A DNA stretch of 64,000 bases from Rhodoferax lithotrophicus (GTDB lineage Bacteria; Pseudomonadota; Gammaproteobacteria; Burkholderiales; Burkholderiaceae_C): contig NZ_AP024238.1 of NCBI RefSeq assembly GCF_019973615.1, positions 248,001 to 312,000 on the forward strand, read 5' to 3'. The notes beneath the pieces are model-generated. The model was not told the origin of the DNA. It worked only from the letters and a program-made list of their open reading frames with translations, and did no database searches. The position numbers and the translations under genes are program-made. This document shows, piece after piece, positions 25,061-34,931 of the stretch; the first letter of the stretch is position 1; each line of letters begins with the position of its first letter.

Positions 25061-25981
25061 ATGAACCTCAACATCTCCCTGATAGGTGCTCCTACCGACA
25101 TTGGCGCAGGAAGCCGCGGGGCCAGCATGGGGCCAGAAGCCCTGCGCGTGGCCAACATCGTCACCGTGCTTGAAGGCCTGGGCCTGAACGTGCAAGACCG
25201 GGGTAACCTGACTGGCCCACACAACCCATGGTTGCCGCCTGTGGACGGTTACCGGCACTTGCAGGAGGTGGCCCAGTGGAACCAGTCGGTACACGACGCG
25301 GTGTATGCCGAACTTGCCCAAAAGCGCTTGCCGATTCTGCTCGGCGGTGACCACTGTCTGGGCTTGGGGTCGATCAGCGCAGTGGCTCGCCACTGCCGTG
25401 CCACCGGTCAGAAGCTGCGGGTGCTGTGGCTGGATGCCCATGCCGACTTCAATACCGCCGCGCTGACCCCCAGCGGCAACATCCATGGTATGCCGGTGGC
25501 CTGCCTGTGTGGTTATGGGCCGGATGTACTGACCCACATCGGTGGTCAGGTGCCCGCCATTGAGGCCAAGTGGGTGCGCCAGATTGGTATACGCAGTGTG
25601 GATGAGGGTGAAAAACGGCTGGTGCACAGCGCTGGTCTGGAGGTGTTTGACATGCGTTATATCGATGAGATGGGCATGCGTGCCGCCATGGAACTGGCAC
25701 TGGCCCTGGTGGATGCCAACACCCACCTGCATGTGAGTTTTGACGTGGATTTTCTTGACCCTGACATTGCCCCCGGCGTGGGTACCACCGTACGCGGTGG
25801 CCCTACCTACCGCGAAGCGCAGTTGTGTATGGAGATGATTGCCGACACCGGGCGACTGGCCTCGCTGGACGTGATGGAGCTCAACCCGGCCTTTGATGTG
25901 CGCAACAAAACCGCCGAGGTGGCGGTGGACTTGATCGAGTCGCTGTTTGGCAAAAGCACCCTGATGCGCAAGACGCGTTGA
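25061..25981 (+). CDS. rocF: Arginase
   Basis: The 306-residue ureohydrolase opens SLIGAPTDIGAGSRGASMGPEALR, the arginase N-terminal signature, and has all manganese-binding motifs: GGDHCLGLG, DAHADFNT and SFDVDFLDPD. NIHGMPVACLCG fits the arginine-binding loop better than agmatinase. It would convert arginine to ornithine and urea. It stands alone between two c-di-GMP genes, with no transporter or ornithine aminotransferase nearby. Agmatinase is less likely because of the GAGSRG start and the ENPAFD-like MELNPAFD end. Confidence 0.9.
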   Translation: MNLNISLIGAPTDIGAGSRGASMGPEALRVANIVTVLEGLGLNVQDRGNLTGPHNPWLPPVDGYRHLQEVAQWNQSVHDAVYAELAQKRLPILLGGDHCLGLGSISAVARHCRATGQKLRVLWLDAHADFNTAALTPSGNIHGMPVACLCGYGPDVLTHIGGQVPAIEAKWVRQIGIRSVDEGEKRLVHSAGLEVFDMRYIDEMGMRAAMELALALVDANTHLHVSFDVDFLDPDIAPGVGTTVRGGPTYREAQLCMEMIADTGRLASLDVMELNPAFDVRNKTAEVAVDLIESLFGKSTLMRKTR

Positions 25982-26074
25982 GACACGCCCGCAGATACCC
26001 CGCACCACATGCGGGTCTGCGGATACAAGTCCAAGGCGTATCATTTCAGCGTCGTTGATCTGGAATACCCCCAC

Positions 26075-28849
26075 ATGTCCCCATCTGAATTTCCGTTGCT
26101 CAGCCGCTTGAAGGAATGGCAATTCAATGTGCTGACCATTGTCACCACCGTGTTGTTTGCAAACGTGGTGGTGGCGGGGGTGGAGTGGCTGCTGCTGGGG
26201 CATGTGAGAGCCGACTCGATGACCGTCAGTACCCTGTCCGGGCTGATCATCGCCACACTGGTGGTTCATGTGGTGGCCCAATTGCGCACCCATATGCTCC
26301 GAATCCATCGGCACAGGCAAACCAACATTGAGCTGACGCAGGCCAACGCCCGTCTGGCAGAAAACAATGCATTGCTGGCCACGCTGATGGAAGCCATCCC
26401 TATTCCGATTTTTTACAAGGATGCCCAGGGCTTGTATCTGGGTTTCAACCAGGCCTATGAAGATTTTCTGGGCCGTAAACGCTCGGAACTCATTGGCAGA
26501 AGCGTTTTTGACATTGCCCCCCAAGACTTGGCCGAGGTCTACCACGCGCAAGATATGAAGCTGATGGCGCAGCGTGGTACCCAGATTTATGAAACCCAGG
26601 TGAAAGATGGTCAGGGCCAGATGCATACGGTGATTTTTCACAAAGCCGCCTTCATCGATACGGCAGGTGTGGCCCGTGGCCTGGTGGGTGGCATTCTGGA
26701 TATCACCAGCCGCAAACAATCGGAGCAGGCCCTCAAGGAAAGTGAACACCGCACCCAGTCGCTTTACGCCCTGCTGCGCCGGGTCGCTGACAACGTGCCC
26801 GACATGATCTGGGCCAAAGACCTGGAGAAACGCTATCTGTTTGCCAACAAGTCGTTTTGCGAGCAGTTGCTCAACGCCCGGGACACCGACGAGCCGATCG
26901 GCAAGGATGACCTGTTTTTTGCCCTGCGGGAACGCGCCCAGCACCCTGAAAACCCGCTGTGGCACACGTTTGGCGAGCCCTGCCAGGAAACCGACGAAGT
27001 GACCCTGCGCCAAAGCGATACCTTGCAGTTTGACGAGTTGGGCTACGCGCAAGGCAAGCCACTGGCGCTGGCCGTACGCAAAGCGCCCTTGATGGGTGAA
27101 AACGGTGACATCATTGGTGTGGTGGGTTCTGCGCGGGATGTCACCACAGAGCGTGAAGCCCAGGAAAAACTGCAAGTGTCTGCCCTGGTGCTGGCCAACA
27201 GCAGTGAGGCCTTGCTGTTGACCGACGCGAATAACTGCATTGTGGACATCAACCCGGCTTTCACGCTCCTGACCGGTTACACGCTTGATGAAGTCATCGG
27301 GAAAAATCCCCGGATACTGCGCTCGGGCAGGCATGATGCCGACTTTTACCAAGCCATGTGGACCCGAATTCAAGCCACAGGCCAGTGGCAAGGCGAGGTG
27401 TGGAACCGGAAGAAAAACGGCGAGGCTTTTGCCGAGTGGTTAACCATCAACACCCTTTACCATGACGATGGCAGCGTGCACCGGCGGGTCGGCTTGTTCA
27501 GCGATATCACCGATAAAAAACGTTCGGAGGAATTGATCTGGAAACAAGCCAACTTCGATCAGCTGACAGACTTGCCCAATCGGCGTATGTTCCTGGATCG
27601 CCTGGCGCAGGATCTGAAAAAGGCACACCGTGGCGGCTTCAAGCTGGCGCTGATGTTCATTGATCTGGATCGCTTCAAGGAGGTCAACGACACCCTTGGG
27701 CACGACCGGGGGGATGTCTTGCTGACCGAAGCGTCCCAACGTATTGCCGGCTGTACCCGCGAATCAGACACCGTGGCGCGTCTGGGGGGTGATGAGTTCA
27801 CCGTGATCCTGACTGACCTGATGGACAACACCGGTATTGACCGCATTGCCCGTGACATTCTGGCGGCCCTGGCTGAACCCTTTACGCTGGGATGCGAGCG
27901 TGCTTTTGTCTCTGCCAGCATCGGTATCACGTTGTACCCTGATGATGCGACCAGTCTGGAGGACTTGCTGAAAAACGCTGATCAGGCCATGTATGTGTCC
28001 AAAGCCAATGGGCGTAATTGCCTGAGCTATTTCACCCGCACCATGCAGGAGGCCGCCCTGCATCGCATGCATTTGCTGGCGGACTTGCGCGTGGCGTTGG
28101 CAGAAAACCAGTTTGAACTGCACTACCAGCCGATTCTGGATTTGCCAAACCACCAGATCCACAAAGCCGAGGCGTTGCTGCGCTGGACGCACCCGGTCAG
28201 AGGGGTGGTTAGCCCGGCCGAGTTCATTCCGCTGGCCGAAGAATCCGGCCTGATCCACACGTTGGGGGACTGGGTGTTTGCCCAGGCTGTGGCACAAGTC
28301 AAAGCCTGGCGCACCCGGATTGACCCGGATTTTCAGATCAGTGTGAACCTGTCACCCGTACAGCTTCAGTCGGGTGCAGAGCGTTTGCATTGGCAGCAGC
28401 ATTTAGCCGATGTCCAGCTGGGTGGTGAAGCGGTGGTACTGGAGATTACCGAGGGCTTGCTGCTGGAGACATCACCTCAGCTCACCGCCGAACTGTTGGC
28501 CTACCGCGATGCGGGCATCCAGGTTGCCATTGATGACTTTGGCACCGGTTATTCGGCCATGGCCTACCTGAAACAGATGGACATTGATTTCCTCAAAATA
28601 GACCGCTCCTTCGTTCGCAATCTGGGCACGGATGCCAGCGACCAAGCCTTGTGCGAAGCCATGGTGGTGATGGCTCACAAACTGGGGTTGAAGGTGATTG
28701 CTGAAGGGGTCGAAACCAGCTTGCAACGTGACTTGCTGCAAGCCATGGAGTGTGACTTTGCGCAAGGCTTTTTATTTTCCAAGGCCTTACCCGTCGAGGA
28801 GTTTGAACAGCTGCTTGCCACCTTCAGTCACCATCCGTCAGTGCCATAA
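26075..28849 (+). CDS. Membrane PAS-PAS-PAS-GGDEF-EAL protein
   Basis: Two membrane segments near the N-terminus are followed by a short coiled coil and three PAS domains (the first with IPIPIFYKDAQGLYLGFNQAYEDFLG, the second with DNVPDMIWAKDLEKRYLFANKSF, the third with LTDANNCIVDINPAFTLLTGY). A GGDEF domain (RLGGDEF, I-site RESD) and an EAL domain (EALLRW, EITEG, DDFGTGYSAMAYL, KIDRSF, EGVET) complete the protein. I favour ATG 26075 (MSPSEFPLL); an in-frame ATG at 26009 would add 22 residues. It is likely a dual-function c-di-GMP enzyme. It ends just before the repeat into which IS30 is inserted. Confidence 0.9.
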   Translation: MSPSEFPLLSRLKEWQFNVLTIVTTVLFANVVVAGVEWLLLGHVRADSMTVSTLSGLIIATLVVHVVAQLRTHMLRIHRHRQTNIELTQANARLAENNALLATLMEAIPIPIFYKDAQGLYLGFNQAYEDFLGRKRSELIGRSVFDIAPQDLAEVYHAQDMKLMAQRGTQIYETQVKDGQGQMHTVIFHKAAFIDTAGVARGLVGGILDITSRKQSEQALKESEHRTQSLYALLRRVADNVPDMIWAKDLEKRYLFANKSFCEQLLNARDTDEPIGKDDLFFALRERAQHPENPLWHTFGEPCQETDEVTLRQSDTLQFDELGYAQGKPLALAVRKAPLMGENGDIIGVVGSARDVTTEREAQEKLQVSALVLANSSEALLLTDANNCIVDINPAFTLLTGYTLDEVIGKNPRILRSGRHDADFYQAMWTRIQATGQWQGEVWNRKKNGEAFAEWLTINTLYHDDGSVHRRVGLFSDITDKKRSEELIWKQANFDQLTDLPNRRMFLDRLAQDLKKAHRGGFKLALMFIDLDRFKEVNDTLGHDRGDVLLTEASQRIAGCTRESDTVARLGGDEFTVILTDLMDNTGIDRIARDILAALAEPFTLGCERAFVSASIGITLYPDDATSLEDLLKNADQAMYVSKANGRNCLSYFTRTMQEAALHRMHLLADLRVALAENQFELHYQPILDLPNHQIHKAEALLRWTHPVRGVVSPAEFIPLAEESGLIHTLGDWVFAQAVAQVKAWRTRIDPDFQISVNLSPVQLQSGAERLHWQQHLADVQLGGEAVVLEITEGLLLETSPQLTAELLAYRDAGIQVAIDDFGTGYSAMAYLKQMDIDFLKIDRSFVRNLGTDASDQALCEAMVVMAHKLGLKVIAEGVETSLQRDLLQAMECDFAQGFLFSKALPVEEFEQLLATFSHHPSVP

Positions 28850-28862
28850 TTTTAATTAAAGC

Positions 28863-28903
28863 AGGCTGTAGCGCTTGTCTATCAAGCGCTAGTAGCTATC
28901 AAA
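28863..28903 (+). repeat. Palindromic intergenic repeat, copy interrupted by the IS30 element
   Basis: GGCTGTAGCGCTTGTCTATC-AAGCGCTAGTAGCTATCAAA is the cleanest copy of the core in the window: perfect AGCGCTTG/CAAGCGCT arms. The IS30-family element begins at the next base. Confidence 0.85.
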
Positions 28904-30014
28904 TGGCGAGTTCAACTACGAACTGCGTGAGGTTTGAAATCTGGTGGGTGATTGAGGTGAACAGCTAGCATGTACATCCGATCAACCTGACCGTTCATCT
29001 GACGCACATGACACATTACCGCCACCTCAATCAAAACGAAAGATACCAAATTGAAGCCCTCGTGACCGCGCAGGTTGATGTCTCGAGCATTGCCAAGCAA
29101 CTCGCCCGCCATATTGACACCATCAAACGAGAGCTCGCCAGAGGCAGCCAGCCTGACGGGTCGTACTGCGCAGAGCTCGCCCATGCGCTGAGCCAGAAAC
29201 GCAAGACTGGAAGTCGCAACGCCCGACGCATTGATCAGGACTGCTGGAGCTTGGTTTGGAAACACCTGGATTTGGGCCTATCGCCACAGCAAGTCGCACA
29301 GCGCCTCAAAGAGCAAAACATGGCCCGCGTGAGTCACGAGTGCATCTATCAAAAGCTCTATGCCAGCGCCCAATTGCCTGCCCAGCTGCGCTGTCAGCGA
29401 AAGAAAAGGCGTGCACGCGCCACGGCCAAACGTAGCAACAGCCGCCGCGGTGCCATCCGAGATCGCGTGGGTATTGAAGAGCGCCCAGCTATTGTTGAAC
29501 AAAAGAGCCGCATCGGCGATTGGGAGGGTGATACGGTCGTTGGTAAGCAGCATCTGGGAGGGTTGGTGACCTTGGTCGACAGGGTCTCGCGTTACACCTT
29601 GGTGGGTCTTGTGCAACGCCGCTGTGCGAACACAGTGGAGAGTGCCATCGTACAGATGCTCACACCCCACAAAGAGCGCTGCCACACCGTGACGTTGGAC
29701 AACGGCTCAGAGTTTGCCAATCACCTGGAATTTGCCCAAGCACTGCAAACCGATGTGTACTTTGCCAAGCCACACCACCCTTGGCAGCGGGGGCTCAATG
29801 AAAACACCAATGGCCTGTTGCGTCACTACTTTCCCAAGGGGGCGAACTTGCTCAAAGTCACCACCGAGGAGGTGCAGCGCTCCGCAAATCGCCTCAATCA
29901 TCGGCCCCGAAAGTGTCTGGGCTGGCGCACGCCGCATGAGGTCTTTTATGACTTACCCATGACTGCTCTTACACTCTGACTTGGCCCTCACGCAGTTCGT
30001 AGTTGAACTCGCCA
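28904..30014. mobile_element. Complete IS30-family insertion sequence
   Basis: The 1111-bp element is bounded by a perfect 29-bp inverted repeat (28904-28932, starting TGGCGAGTTCAACTACGAAC, and its complement at 29986-30014) and encodes one transposase. Its left end abuts an intergenic repeat copy; its right end is 1 bp from the stop codon of the downstream chemoreceptor gene. No target duplication can be read from the flanks (CAAA on the left, ATTA on the right). Confidence 0.95.
29008..29979 (+). CDS. IS30-family transposase
   Basis: The 323-residue DDE transposase starts with an IS30-type helix-turn-helix (HYRHLNQNERYQIEALV ... IAKQLARHIDTIKRELARG), a second DNA-binding segment (LGLSPQQVAQRLKEQN), and a catalytic core with Asp in GDWEGDTVVG, Asp in TLDNGSEF, and Glu in GLNENTNGLLRHYFPKG. 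The NRLNHRPRKCLGWRTPHEVF ending is family-typical. All catalytic residues are present and the frame is unbroken, so the element may be active. Confidence 0.96.
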   Translation: MTHYRHLNQNERYQIEALVTAQVDVSSIAKQLARHIDTIKRELARGSQPDGSYCAELAHALSQKRKTGSRNARRIDQDCWSLVWKHLDLGLSPQQVAQRLKEQNMARVSHECIYQKLYASAQLPAQLRCQRKKRRARATAKRSNSRRGAIRDRVGIEERPAIVEQKSRIGDWEGDTVVGKQHLGGLVTLVDRVSRYTLVGLVQRRCANTVESAIVQMLTPHKERCHTVTLDNGSEFANHLEFAQALQTDVYFAKPHHPWQRGLNENTNGLLRHYFPKGANLLKVTTEEVQRSANRLNHRPRKCLGWRTPHEVFYDLPMTALTL

Positions 30015-30015
30015 A

Positions 30016-31677
30016 TTAAAACATTTCCCATTCGCCGTCTGCTGGCTTTTGGGGTGCAGCCGGTTTGGGGCTGGGCTTGGGTGCTGGCTTGTGGGCGGCC
30101 TGGGGTGCTGCGGGCGCATGTCCCAGCTTCAAGGCACCTCCACCCACTTGGGGGCGTGGCTTGCTGGCCAGTTGTGGCCGTGGCGCAGATGCCGCAACCG
30201 CCGCAGGTGCCGGGCGTGGTCGTACAGGTGCAGTCGCCATGCGCGACATGCTGTGGGTATCGCTGCCCTTGAACACCGCCACGGTCTGCATCAGATCCTG
30301 CGCCTGGGCATTCAAACTGGCCGCCGCTGCAGCCATCTGTTCCACCAGTGCGGCGTTTTGCTGGGTGGCCTGATCCATTTCCATGACCGCTTCGCCGACA
30401 CTGGCCACACCATGAGCCTGCTCACTGGTGGCCGCGCTGATTTCTCCCATGATGTCGGTCACCCGGCGGATGGAGCTCACCACCTCGGCCATGGTGGAGC
30501 CTGCCTGATCGACCAACTGCGAACCCAGTTCAACCCGCTCAACGCTGGTGTTGATCAAAGCCTTGATCTCTTTGGCAGCCTCCGCCGAACGCCCGGCCAG
30601 GGAACGCACCTCACTGGCCACCACCGCAAAACCGCGACCTTGTTCACCGGCTCGGGCGGCTTCGACTGCGGCGTTGAGTGCCAGGATATTGGTCTGGAAG
30701 GCAATGCCATCAATTACGCTGATGATGTCGCTGATCTTGCGGCTGGCCTCATTGATGCCGCGCATGGTGTCCACCACCTGACCCACCACCTGACCACCTT
30801 GAGCGGCCACGCTGCTGGCATTCATGGCCAGCTGGTTGGCCTGGCGGGCACTCTCGGCGGACTGGTTGACGGTTTCGGTCAGGTGCGCCATGCTGGTAGA
30901 GGTGCGCTGCAAATTGCTGGCGGTTTGCTCGGTGCGGTTACTCAAATCCTGGTTGCCACTGGCAATTTCGGCACAGGCAATTTCGATGCTGCTGGCCCCG
31001 GAGCGCACGGCACCTACAGCTTGTGCCATACGTATCAAAGTGGATTTGAGGGCCTCTCCCGAGGGTGTAATCACCTTGATGGCCGCAACATCCAGGGCAA
31101 TACCATCGGATTGGTTGACCCGTGTCACCATGGTGGCCAGTTCTTCGCCCGCACGGGCGGCACTCGCCATGCCAAGCACCAACGCAATTTCAACCCCCGA
31201 CTGCACCACCACATAAATGGCATGCAGAATGATGACGGCAAAATTAGGCGTGCCCAGGCAATACACCCCCAAACCTGCTGCTTGCAAACGGTCAAAAACG
31301 ACATGGTGTACGGCATAGGCGGCAGCCGCAAACACAATCACCTTCCAGTCACGGTACACCAGCATCAATGCCAACGTGACAAACACTCCAAAGTGGAATT
31401 CGATCATGCCGAGACTGAGCTGAATGTGCAGCACCACCAGCCCAATCAGCGCAAAGGTCAGCACATATTTACTCAGGACTGTACCTTTGGCGCTGGTATA
31501 CACCACCACGGACAGCAAACCCAAAACGACCACAGTGCCCACGGCCAACGTGGTGTCCACAAACTGAAAGCCCAAGATCAGCGCGGCCAAAGCACTGATC
31601 GCAATGGCCAGCAAAACCATGCGGTCACCAAAAATGGCGGTTGCCTGTGCCGGGTTAGACGTTTCTGTCGAATTCAT
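30016..31677 (-). CDS. Methyl-accepting chemotaxis protein with C-terminal EWEMF docking motif
   Basis: The 553-residue receptor has five or six membrane segments in its first ~185 residues with little periplasmic sequence. The signalling domain follows, with tip [34 protein letters not shown] long Pro/Ala/Lys linker (about 490-545) ends in the pentapeptide EWEMF, which resembles the NWETF/xWxxF tails that recruit CheR and CheB. ATG 31677 has AGGAG 8 bases upstream. The stop codon (30016-30018) is 1 bp from the IS30 end, so the gene is intact but has lost its native downstream sequence. Confidence 0.93.
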   Translation of the reverse strand: MNSTETSNPAQATAIFGDRMVLLAIAISALAALILGFQFVDTTLAVGTVVVLGLLSVVVYTSAKGTVLSKYVLTFALIGLVVLHIQLSLGMIEFHFGVFVTLALMLVYRDWKVIVFAAAAYAVHHVVFDRLQAAGLGVYCLGTPNFAVIILHAIYVVVQSGVEIALVLGMASAARAGEELATMVTRVNQSDGIALDVAAIKVITPSGEALKSTLIRMAQAVGAVRSGASSIEIACAEIASGNQDLSNRTEQTASNLQRTSTSMAHLTETVNQSAESARQANQLAMNASSVAAQGGQVVGQVVDTMRGINEASRKISDIISVIDGIAFQTNILALNAAVEAARAGEQGRGFAVVASEVRSLAGRSAEAAKEIKALINTSVERVELGSQLVDQAGSTMAEVVSSIRRVTDIMGEISAATSEQAHGVASVGEAVMEMDQATQQNAALVEQMAAAAASLNAQAQDLMQTVAVFKGSDTHSMSRMATAPVRPRPAPAAVAASAPRPQLASKPRPQVGGGALKLGHAPAAPQAAHKPAPKPSPKPAAPQKPADGEWEMF

Positions 31678-31791
31678 TCAAAAACTCCTGGTTAACGTGA
31701 ATCGATGGTAGGGACAATTTCACCCATTATGAAATTTAGTTTGCATAAACGCCTTGGGCCGGATCCATCATGCAACACGTTGTCATGATGC

Positions 31792-33960
31792 TCATTGGCC
31801 AAAATATCGCGCAGCAAACTCTGCTGCGGTGATGGGGCGACTGAAGTAATAGCCTTGGAAGATGTGGCAACCCATGTCCCCGAGACGGTGGACTTGCTCT
31901 GCGGTTTCCACCCCTTCGGCAATCACTTCCATGTTAAAGCTGTCGGCAACCGCCAGCATGGCCTTGACGATGGCGGTGTCAGCCGGGTTTTCAACCATGT
32001 CCCGCACAAAAGACTGGTCAATTTTGATGACATCCACCGGCAGACGTTTGAGGTAAGCCATGGACGAGTAGCCCGTGCCAAAGTCATCAATGTGGAACTG
32101 CACACCCAGGTCGCGCAACACGTTCATACGCTCCACCGCACGATCAGTGTCCACCACCAGCATGCCCTCGGTGATCTCCAGCATGACCTGTCGCGGGTCC
32201 GCCAACCCCTGCAATGCCTGCTGAACAACGTGAACAAAGTCAGCTTGCTGAAATTGCCGGGGGCTGACGTTGATGGCCAGACCAAACCCCGGCGGTAGCA
32301 GACCTGCGTCACCCCATTGCCGCAATTGGGCCATGGCACTGTTCATCACCCAGGCACCAATTTCAAGGATCAGGGTGGATTCTTCTGCCATCGGAATAAA
32401 TTCCGCCGGTGAAACCCAGCCACGCTGCGGGTGCTGCCACCGGATCAGCACCTCGGCACTCAGCAGCTTGCCTGTGTGATCCACCTGGGGCTGATAGGCC
32501 AGTGAAAACTGCTGTTTGTGCAAGGCTTCGCGCAGATCGGTTTCCATTCGGTGCCGCGCCTGTGCGCTGGCTTGCATTTGCGCCTGAAAGAAATGAATGC
32601 AGTTGCCACCCGCCATTTTGGCGTGGTGCAGCGCGGTGTCGACGTTTTTCAGCAGTTCCTCGGCATCGTTGCCATCGGCCGGGAACAGTGTCACACCAAT
32701 GCTGGCCGACAGGTGCAAACTTTGTTCCCCCACCGCATAAGGCAGCGCCAATACGGATCGGATCGAATAGGCTACCTGGTGCGCCGCGTGTGCCGCCTCT
32801 TCAGCTGTTTCGCCCAATCCGGTCAACAACACCACAAACTCATCCCCGCCCAGACTGGCCAACAAATCGGTGCTGCGCACCGTATTGAGTCGACGCGCCA
32901 CCTCCAGCAAAACGCTATCGCCCGCAGCATGCCCAAGCGCATCATTGAGCCGCTGAAAGTGATCCAAATCCACGAACAGCAGCGCACCATGGCGGTTCAA
33001 CCGTTCAGACAGCGGGGCCTCGTGTTCCAGCCGCTCCTTGAGCATGCGCCGGTTGGCCAGCCCGGTCAGTGCTTCGTGGTAAGCCAGATGCGTGGCCTGG
33101 GCCTCGGCGCTGATACGTGCGGCAATGTCCTGCTCCAGTTCGGCATTGGTTTGCCGCAACTGGGTGTAAGCCTCTTCGAGTTTGTCCTGCATTCCATGGA
33201 ACGCCTCAAACAACTGATCCAACTCATCCTTGTCGGACGCTGGGCTGTGTGGTGCAAGCAACGGTACGTGCATCGGTGTCCGCAAGTCAACCCCCCGGAT
33301 CAGCCGCGCCAGCGACACCAGATGCCGAGTGACCAGGGCGTGAACAATGTACAAAATAAAAAGTGACACACAAAACGTCTTGAAACTCTGGGTCAACAAA
33401 ATGACCAAAGCACGATTGAACAGACGCTCATACACGTCATCCAGGGTGCCTTCAATGGTCAATGTGCCAATGGTGCTGCTTCTGCCATGGTCATCAAATT
33501 CCAGCGGAATATGCCAAACCATGACCGCGTTGTCCTGGTGTTGGCCCACAGTCACGTACAAGGGGTGCTGCGTTTTTTCCTTGGACTCTTGCACTTGAGC
33601 CAAGCGGATGTCGGGCAGGCGCACAATGCCTTCGAGCTGGGCCTGCAGCTGGGGCAGGTCGACTCGCCACAAACTGCGCGCCAAGCTGTCGTGGTAGCTG
33701 CCACGAATTTGTTCAACCCGTCGCTCGATGGCATCTACGTCGCGCTGATAGTCCAGGTAAAGCTGGAAGGCTGTCAGCGCAAGGGTGAGCATTGAACTGA
33801 AGATCAGGATATTCAGCAGCAAGCGACGACCAATCCCGCCAAGGAGGGAAAACTTGGACAGGCCAAAACCCTGCGGCCTGGGCGAGGGGGTGGGCTTGCC
33901 TGTTTCTTGCCGTTCAGCCTGGTGAAACGAAGCGACAGCACTGGCGGGTTGTTCTGTCAT
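31792..33960 (-). CDS. Membrane GGDEF-EAL protein with an EVL variant motif
   Basis: The 722-residue protein has two membrane segments (about 45-65 and 205-230) enclosing a ~140-residue periplasmic sensor, then a short HAMP-like/coiled-coil region, GGDEF (SLGGDEF, I-site RSTD) and a phosphodiesterase domain. In the latter the name-giving motif reads EVLIRW instead of EALLRW; the catalytic Glu is kept, and NVSPRQF, EITEG, DDFGTGYSS, KIDQSF and EGVET are intact. Activity is therefore likely. The gene is ~115 bp upstream of the chemoreceptor on the same strand. Confidence 0.91.
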   Translation of the reverse strand: MTEQPASAVASFHQAERQETGKPTPSPRPQGFGLSKFSLLGGIGRRLLLNILIFSSMLTLALTAFQLYLDYQRDVDAIERRVEQIRGSYHDSLARSLWRVDLPQLQAQLEGIVRLPDIRLAQVQESKEKTQHPLYVTVGQHQDNAVMVWHIPLEFDDHGRSSTIGTLTIEGTLDDVYERLFNRALVILLTQSFKTFCVSLFILYIVHALVTRHLVSLARLIRGVDLRTPMHVPLLAPHSPASDKDELDQLFEAFHGMQDKLEEAYTQLRQTNAELEQDIAARISAEAQATHLAYHEALTGLANRRMLKERLEHEAPLSERLNRHGALLFVDLDHFQRLNDALGHAAGDSVLLEVARRLNTVRSTDLLASLGGDEFVVLLTGLGETAEEAAHAAHQVAYSIRSVLALPYAVGEQSLHLSASIGVTLFPADGNDAEELLKNVDTALHHAKMAGGNCIHFFQAQMQASAQARHRMETDLREALHKQQFSLAYQPQVDHTGKLLSAEVLIRWQHPQRGWVSPAEFIPMAEESTLILEIGAWVMNSAMAQLRQWGDAGLLPPGFGLAINVSPRQFQQADFVHVVQQALQGLADPRQVMLEITEGMLVVDTDRAVERMNVLRDLGVQFHIDDFGTGYSSMAYLKRLPVDVIKIDQSFVRDMVENPADTAIVKAMLAVADSFNMEVIAEGVETAEQVHRLGDMGCHIFQGYYFSRPITAAEFAARYFGQ

Positions 33961-34047
33961 TGGCTTGCAGCCTGGAGCGATTTTGCTCCGGCAAAAATGG
34001 TGTTTGAGCTCTACCTGAAGCCATCATTCTCGCTCAAATAGAGCGCT

Positions 34048-34851
34048 TTATTGTGGGGTTTCCGCGCGTGATGGATGCACGGTTGTCCAGAGAATTTCCG
34101 GTTTGTTCAGGGTCTCGGCAACGGCTTCCAGCCGAGCCATCAAGGGCACCGCATCAGGGCGTTTTTTGGACAGCACCAGATAGACATCTAGCCGCTCAAA
34201 CACCTCGAACGCCAGACGCTTGTTGGGCCGAACGGCCAGCACTTCAGTGGATGGGCCGGTGTAGTCAATCAGATAGTCCGCACGGCCACGCTCCAGCATG
34301 GCGAAAGCGGCTTCATGGGTTTGTGCCACGTTGTTGATGACCCCATTTTTTTGATCCTCGATGAATTTCAATAGCCCACCATAGCTGTAACCCAAAATGG
34401 TGATAACACGTTTGCCAACCAAGCCTTCTCTGGACTTGACCGGCGCGGCATTTGCACCACTGTAAATCCTCAGTTCGGTGCTGGCCACGGGAAGTTTGCT
34501 GACCAGACAACAGTCCTGCAACACCGGGGCTTTGACCAGCATGGAAAACTCGGCCGTGCCATTACGCAAGTTCTCGAACATGCGTGCGGCGGGATAGCCC
34601 TTGCCATGCCAGGGAACCCCGGCTTTGCGAAACAGCACGGCAGCCAGGCGCAGTAGCGGGTTGTCCGGCTCACCCTGCGCATCCCGCCGGGTAGTCCAGA
34701 CCGACTCGCTGGGGTAGGCGTATTCAATTTCAGCGGTGGCAGGTGTCGGCGGCTGCGCCAGCGCGAGGCACGGTATCAGCCCAAGCACCGCCCAACGGGC
34801 CGCTTGGACCACAAAGAACCGGCTGATGGTGGGCCTTGGTGAATCAGGCAT
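34048..34851 (-). CDS. Periplasmic substrate-binding-like protein (SBP family 3)
   Basis: After a signal sequence ending near ALAQPP, the 267-residue protein shows the type-3 solute-binding pattern: EIEYAYPSESVWTTRR, AARMFENLRNGTAEFSMLV, GLVGKRVITILGYSYGGLL, and AFAMLERGRADYLIDY. There are no ABC permease genes nearby; instead a large hybrid kinase lies directly upstream on the same strand, so it may be a sensory partner rather than a transport protein. I start at ATG 34851 with AGG 6 bases upstream; an ATG at 34881 is also in frame. Confidence 0.82.
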   Translation of the reverse strand: MPDSPRPTISRFFVVQAARWAVLGLIPCLALAQPPTPATAEIEYAYPSESVWTTRRDAQGEPDNPLLRLAAVLFRKAGVPWHGKGYPAARMFENLRNGTAEFSMLVKAPVLQDCCLVSKLPVASTELRIYSGANAAPVKSREGLVGKRVITILGYSYGGLLKFIEDQKNGVINNVAQTHEAAFAMLERGRADYLIDYTGPSTEVLAVRPNKRLAFEVFERLDVYLVLSKKRPDAVPLMARLEAVAETLNKPEILWTTVHPSRAETPQ

Positions 34852-34931
34852 GCTCAACCTCCGTTTCCGACAGCCGCCCATGGCGTTGGAGTATTCAAGT
34901 CGTTCGCTCCATCAAAAACACACATCGCAAA

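Noticed and set aside
24803..27391. 862-codon minus-strand open frame
   Set aside because: It is antisense to arginase and a GGDEF-EAL gene with clear motifs; the His/Gly/Gln-rich translation is typical of a shadow frame in GC-rich DNA.
28901..30018. Target-site duplication of the IS30 element
   Set aside because: Flanks CAAA and ATTA do not match over 2-3 bp, so no duplication is claimed.
30049..31695. 548-codon plus-strand open frame
   Set aside because: Antisense to a chemoreceptor gene with an intact signalling domain; low-complexity His/Gly translation.
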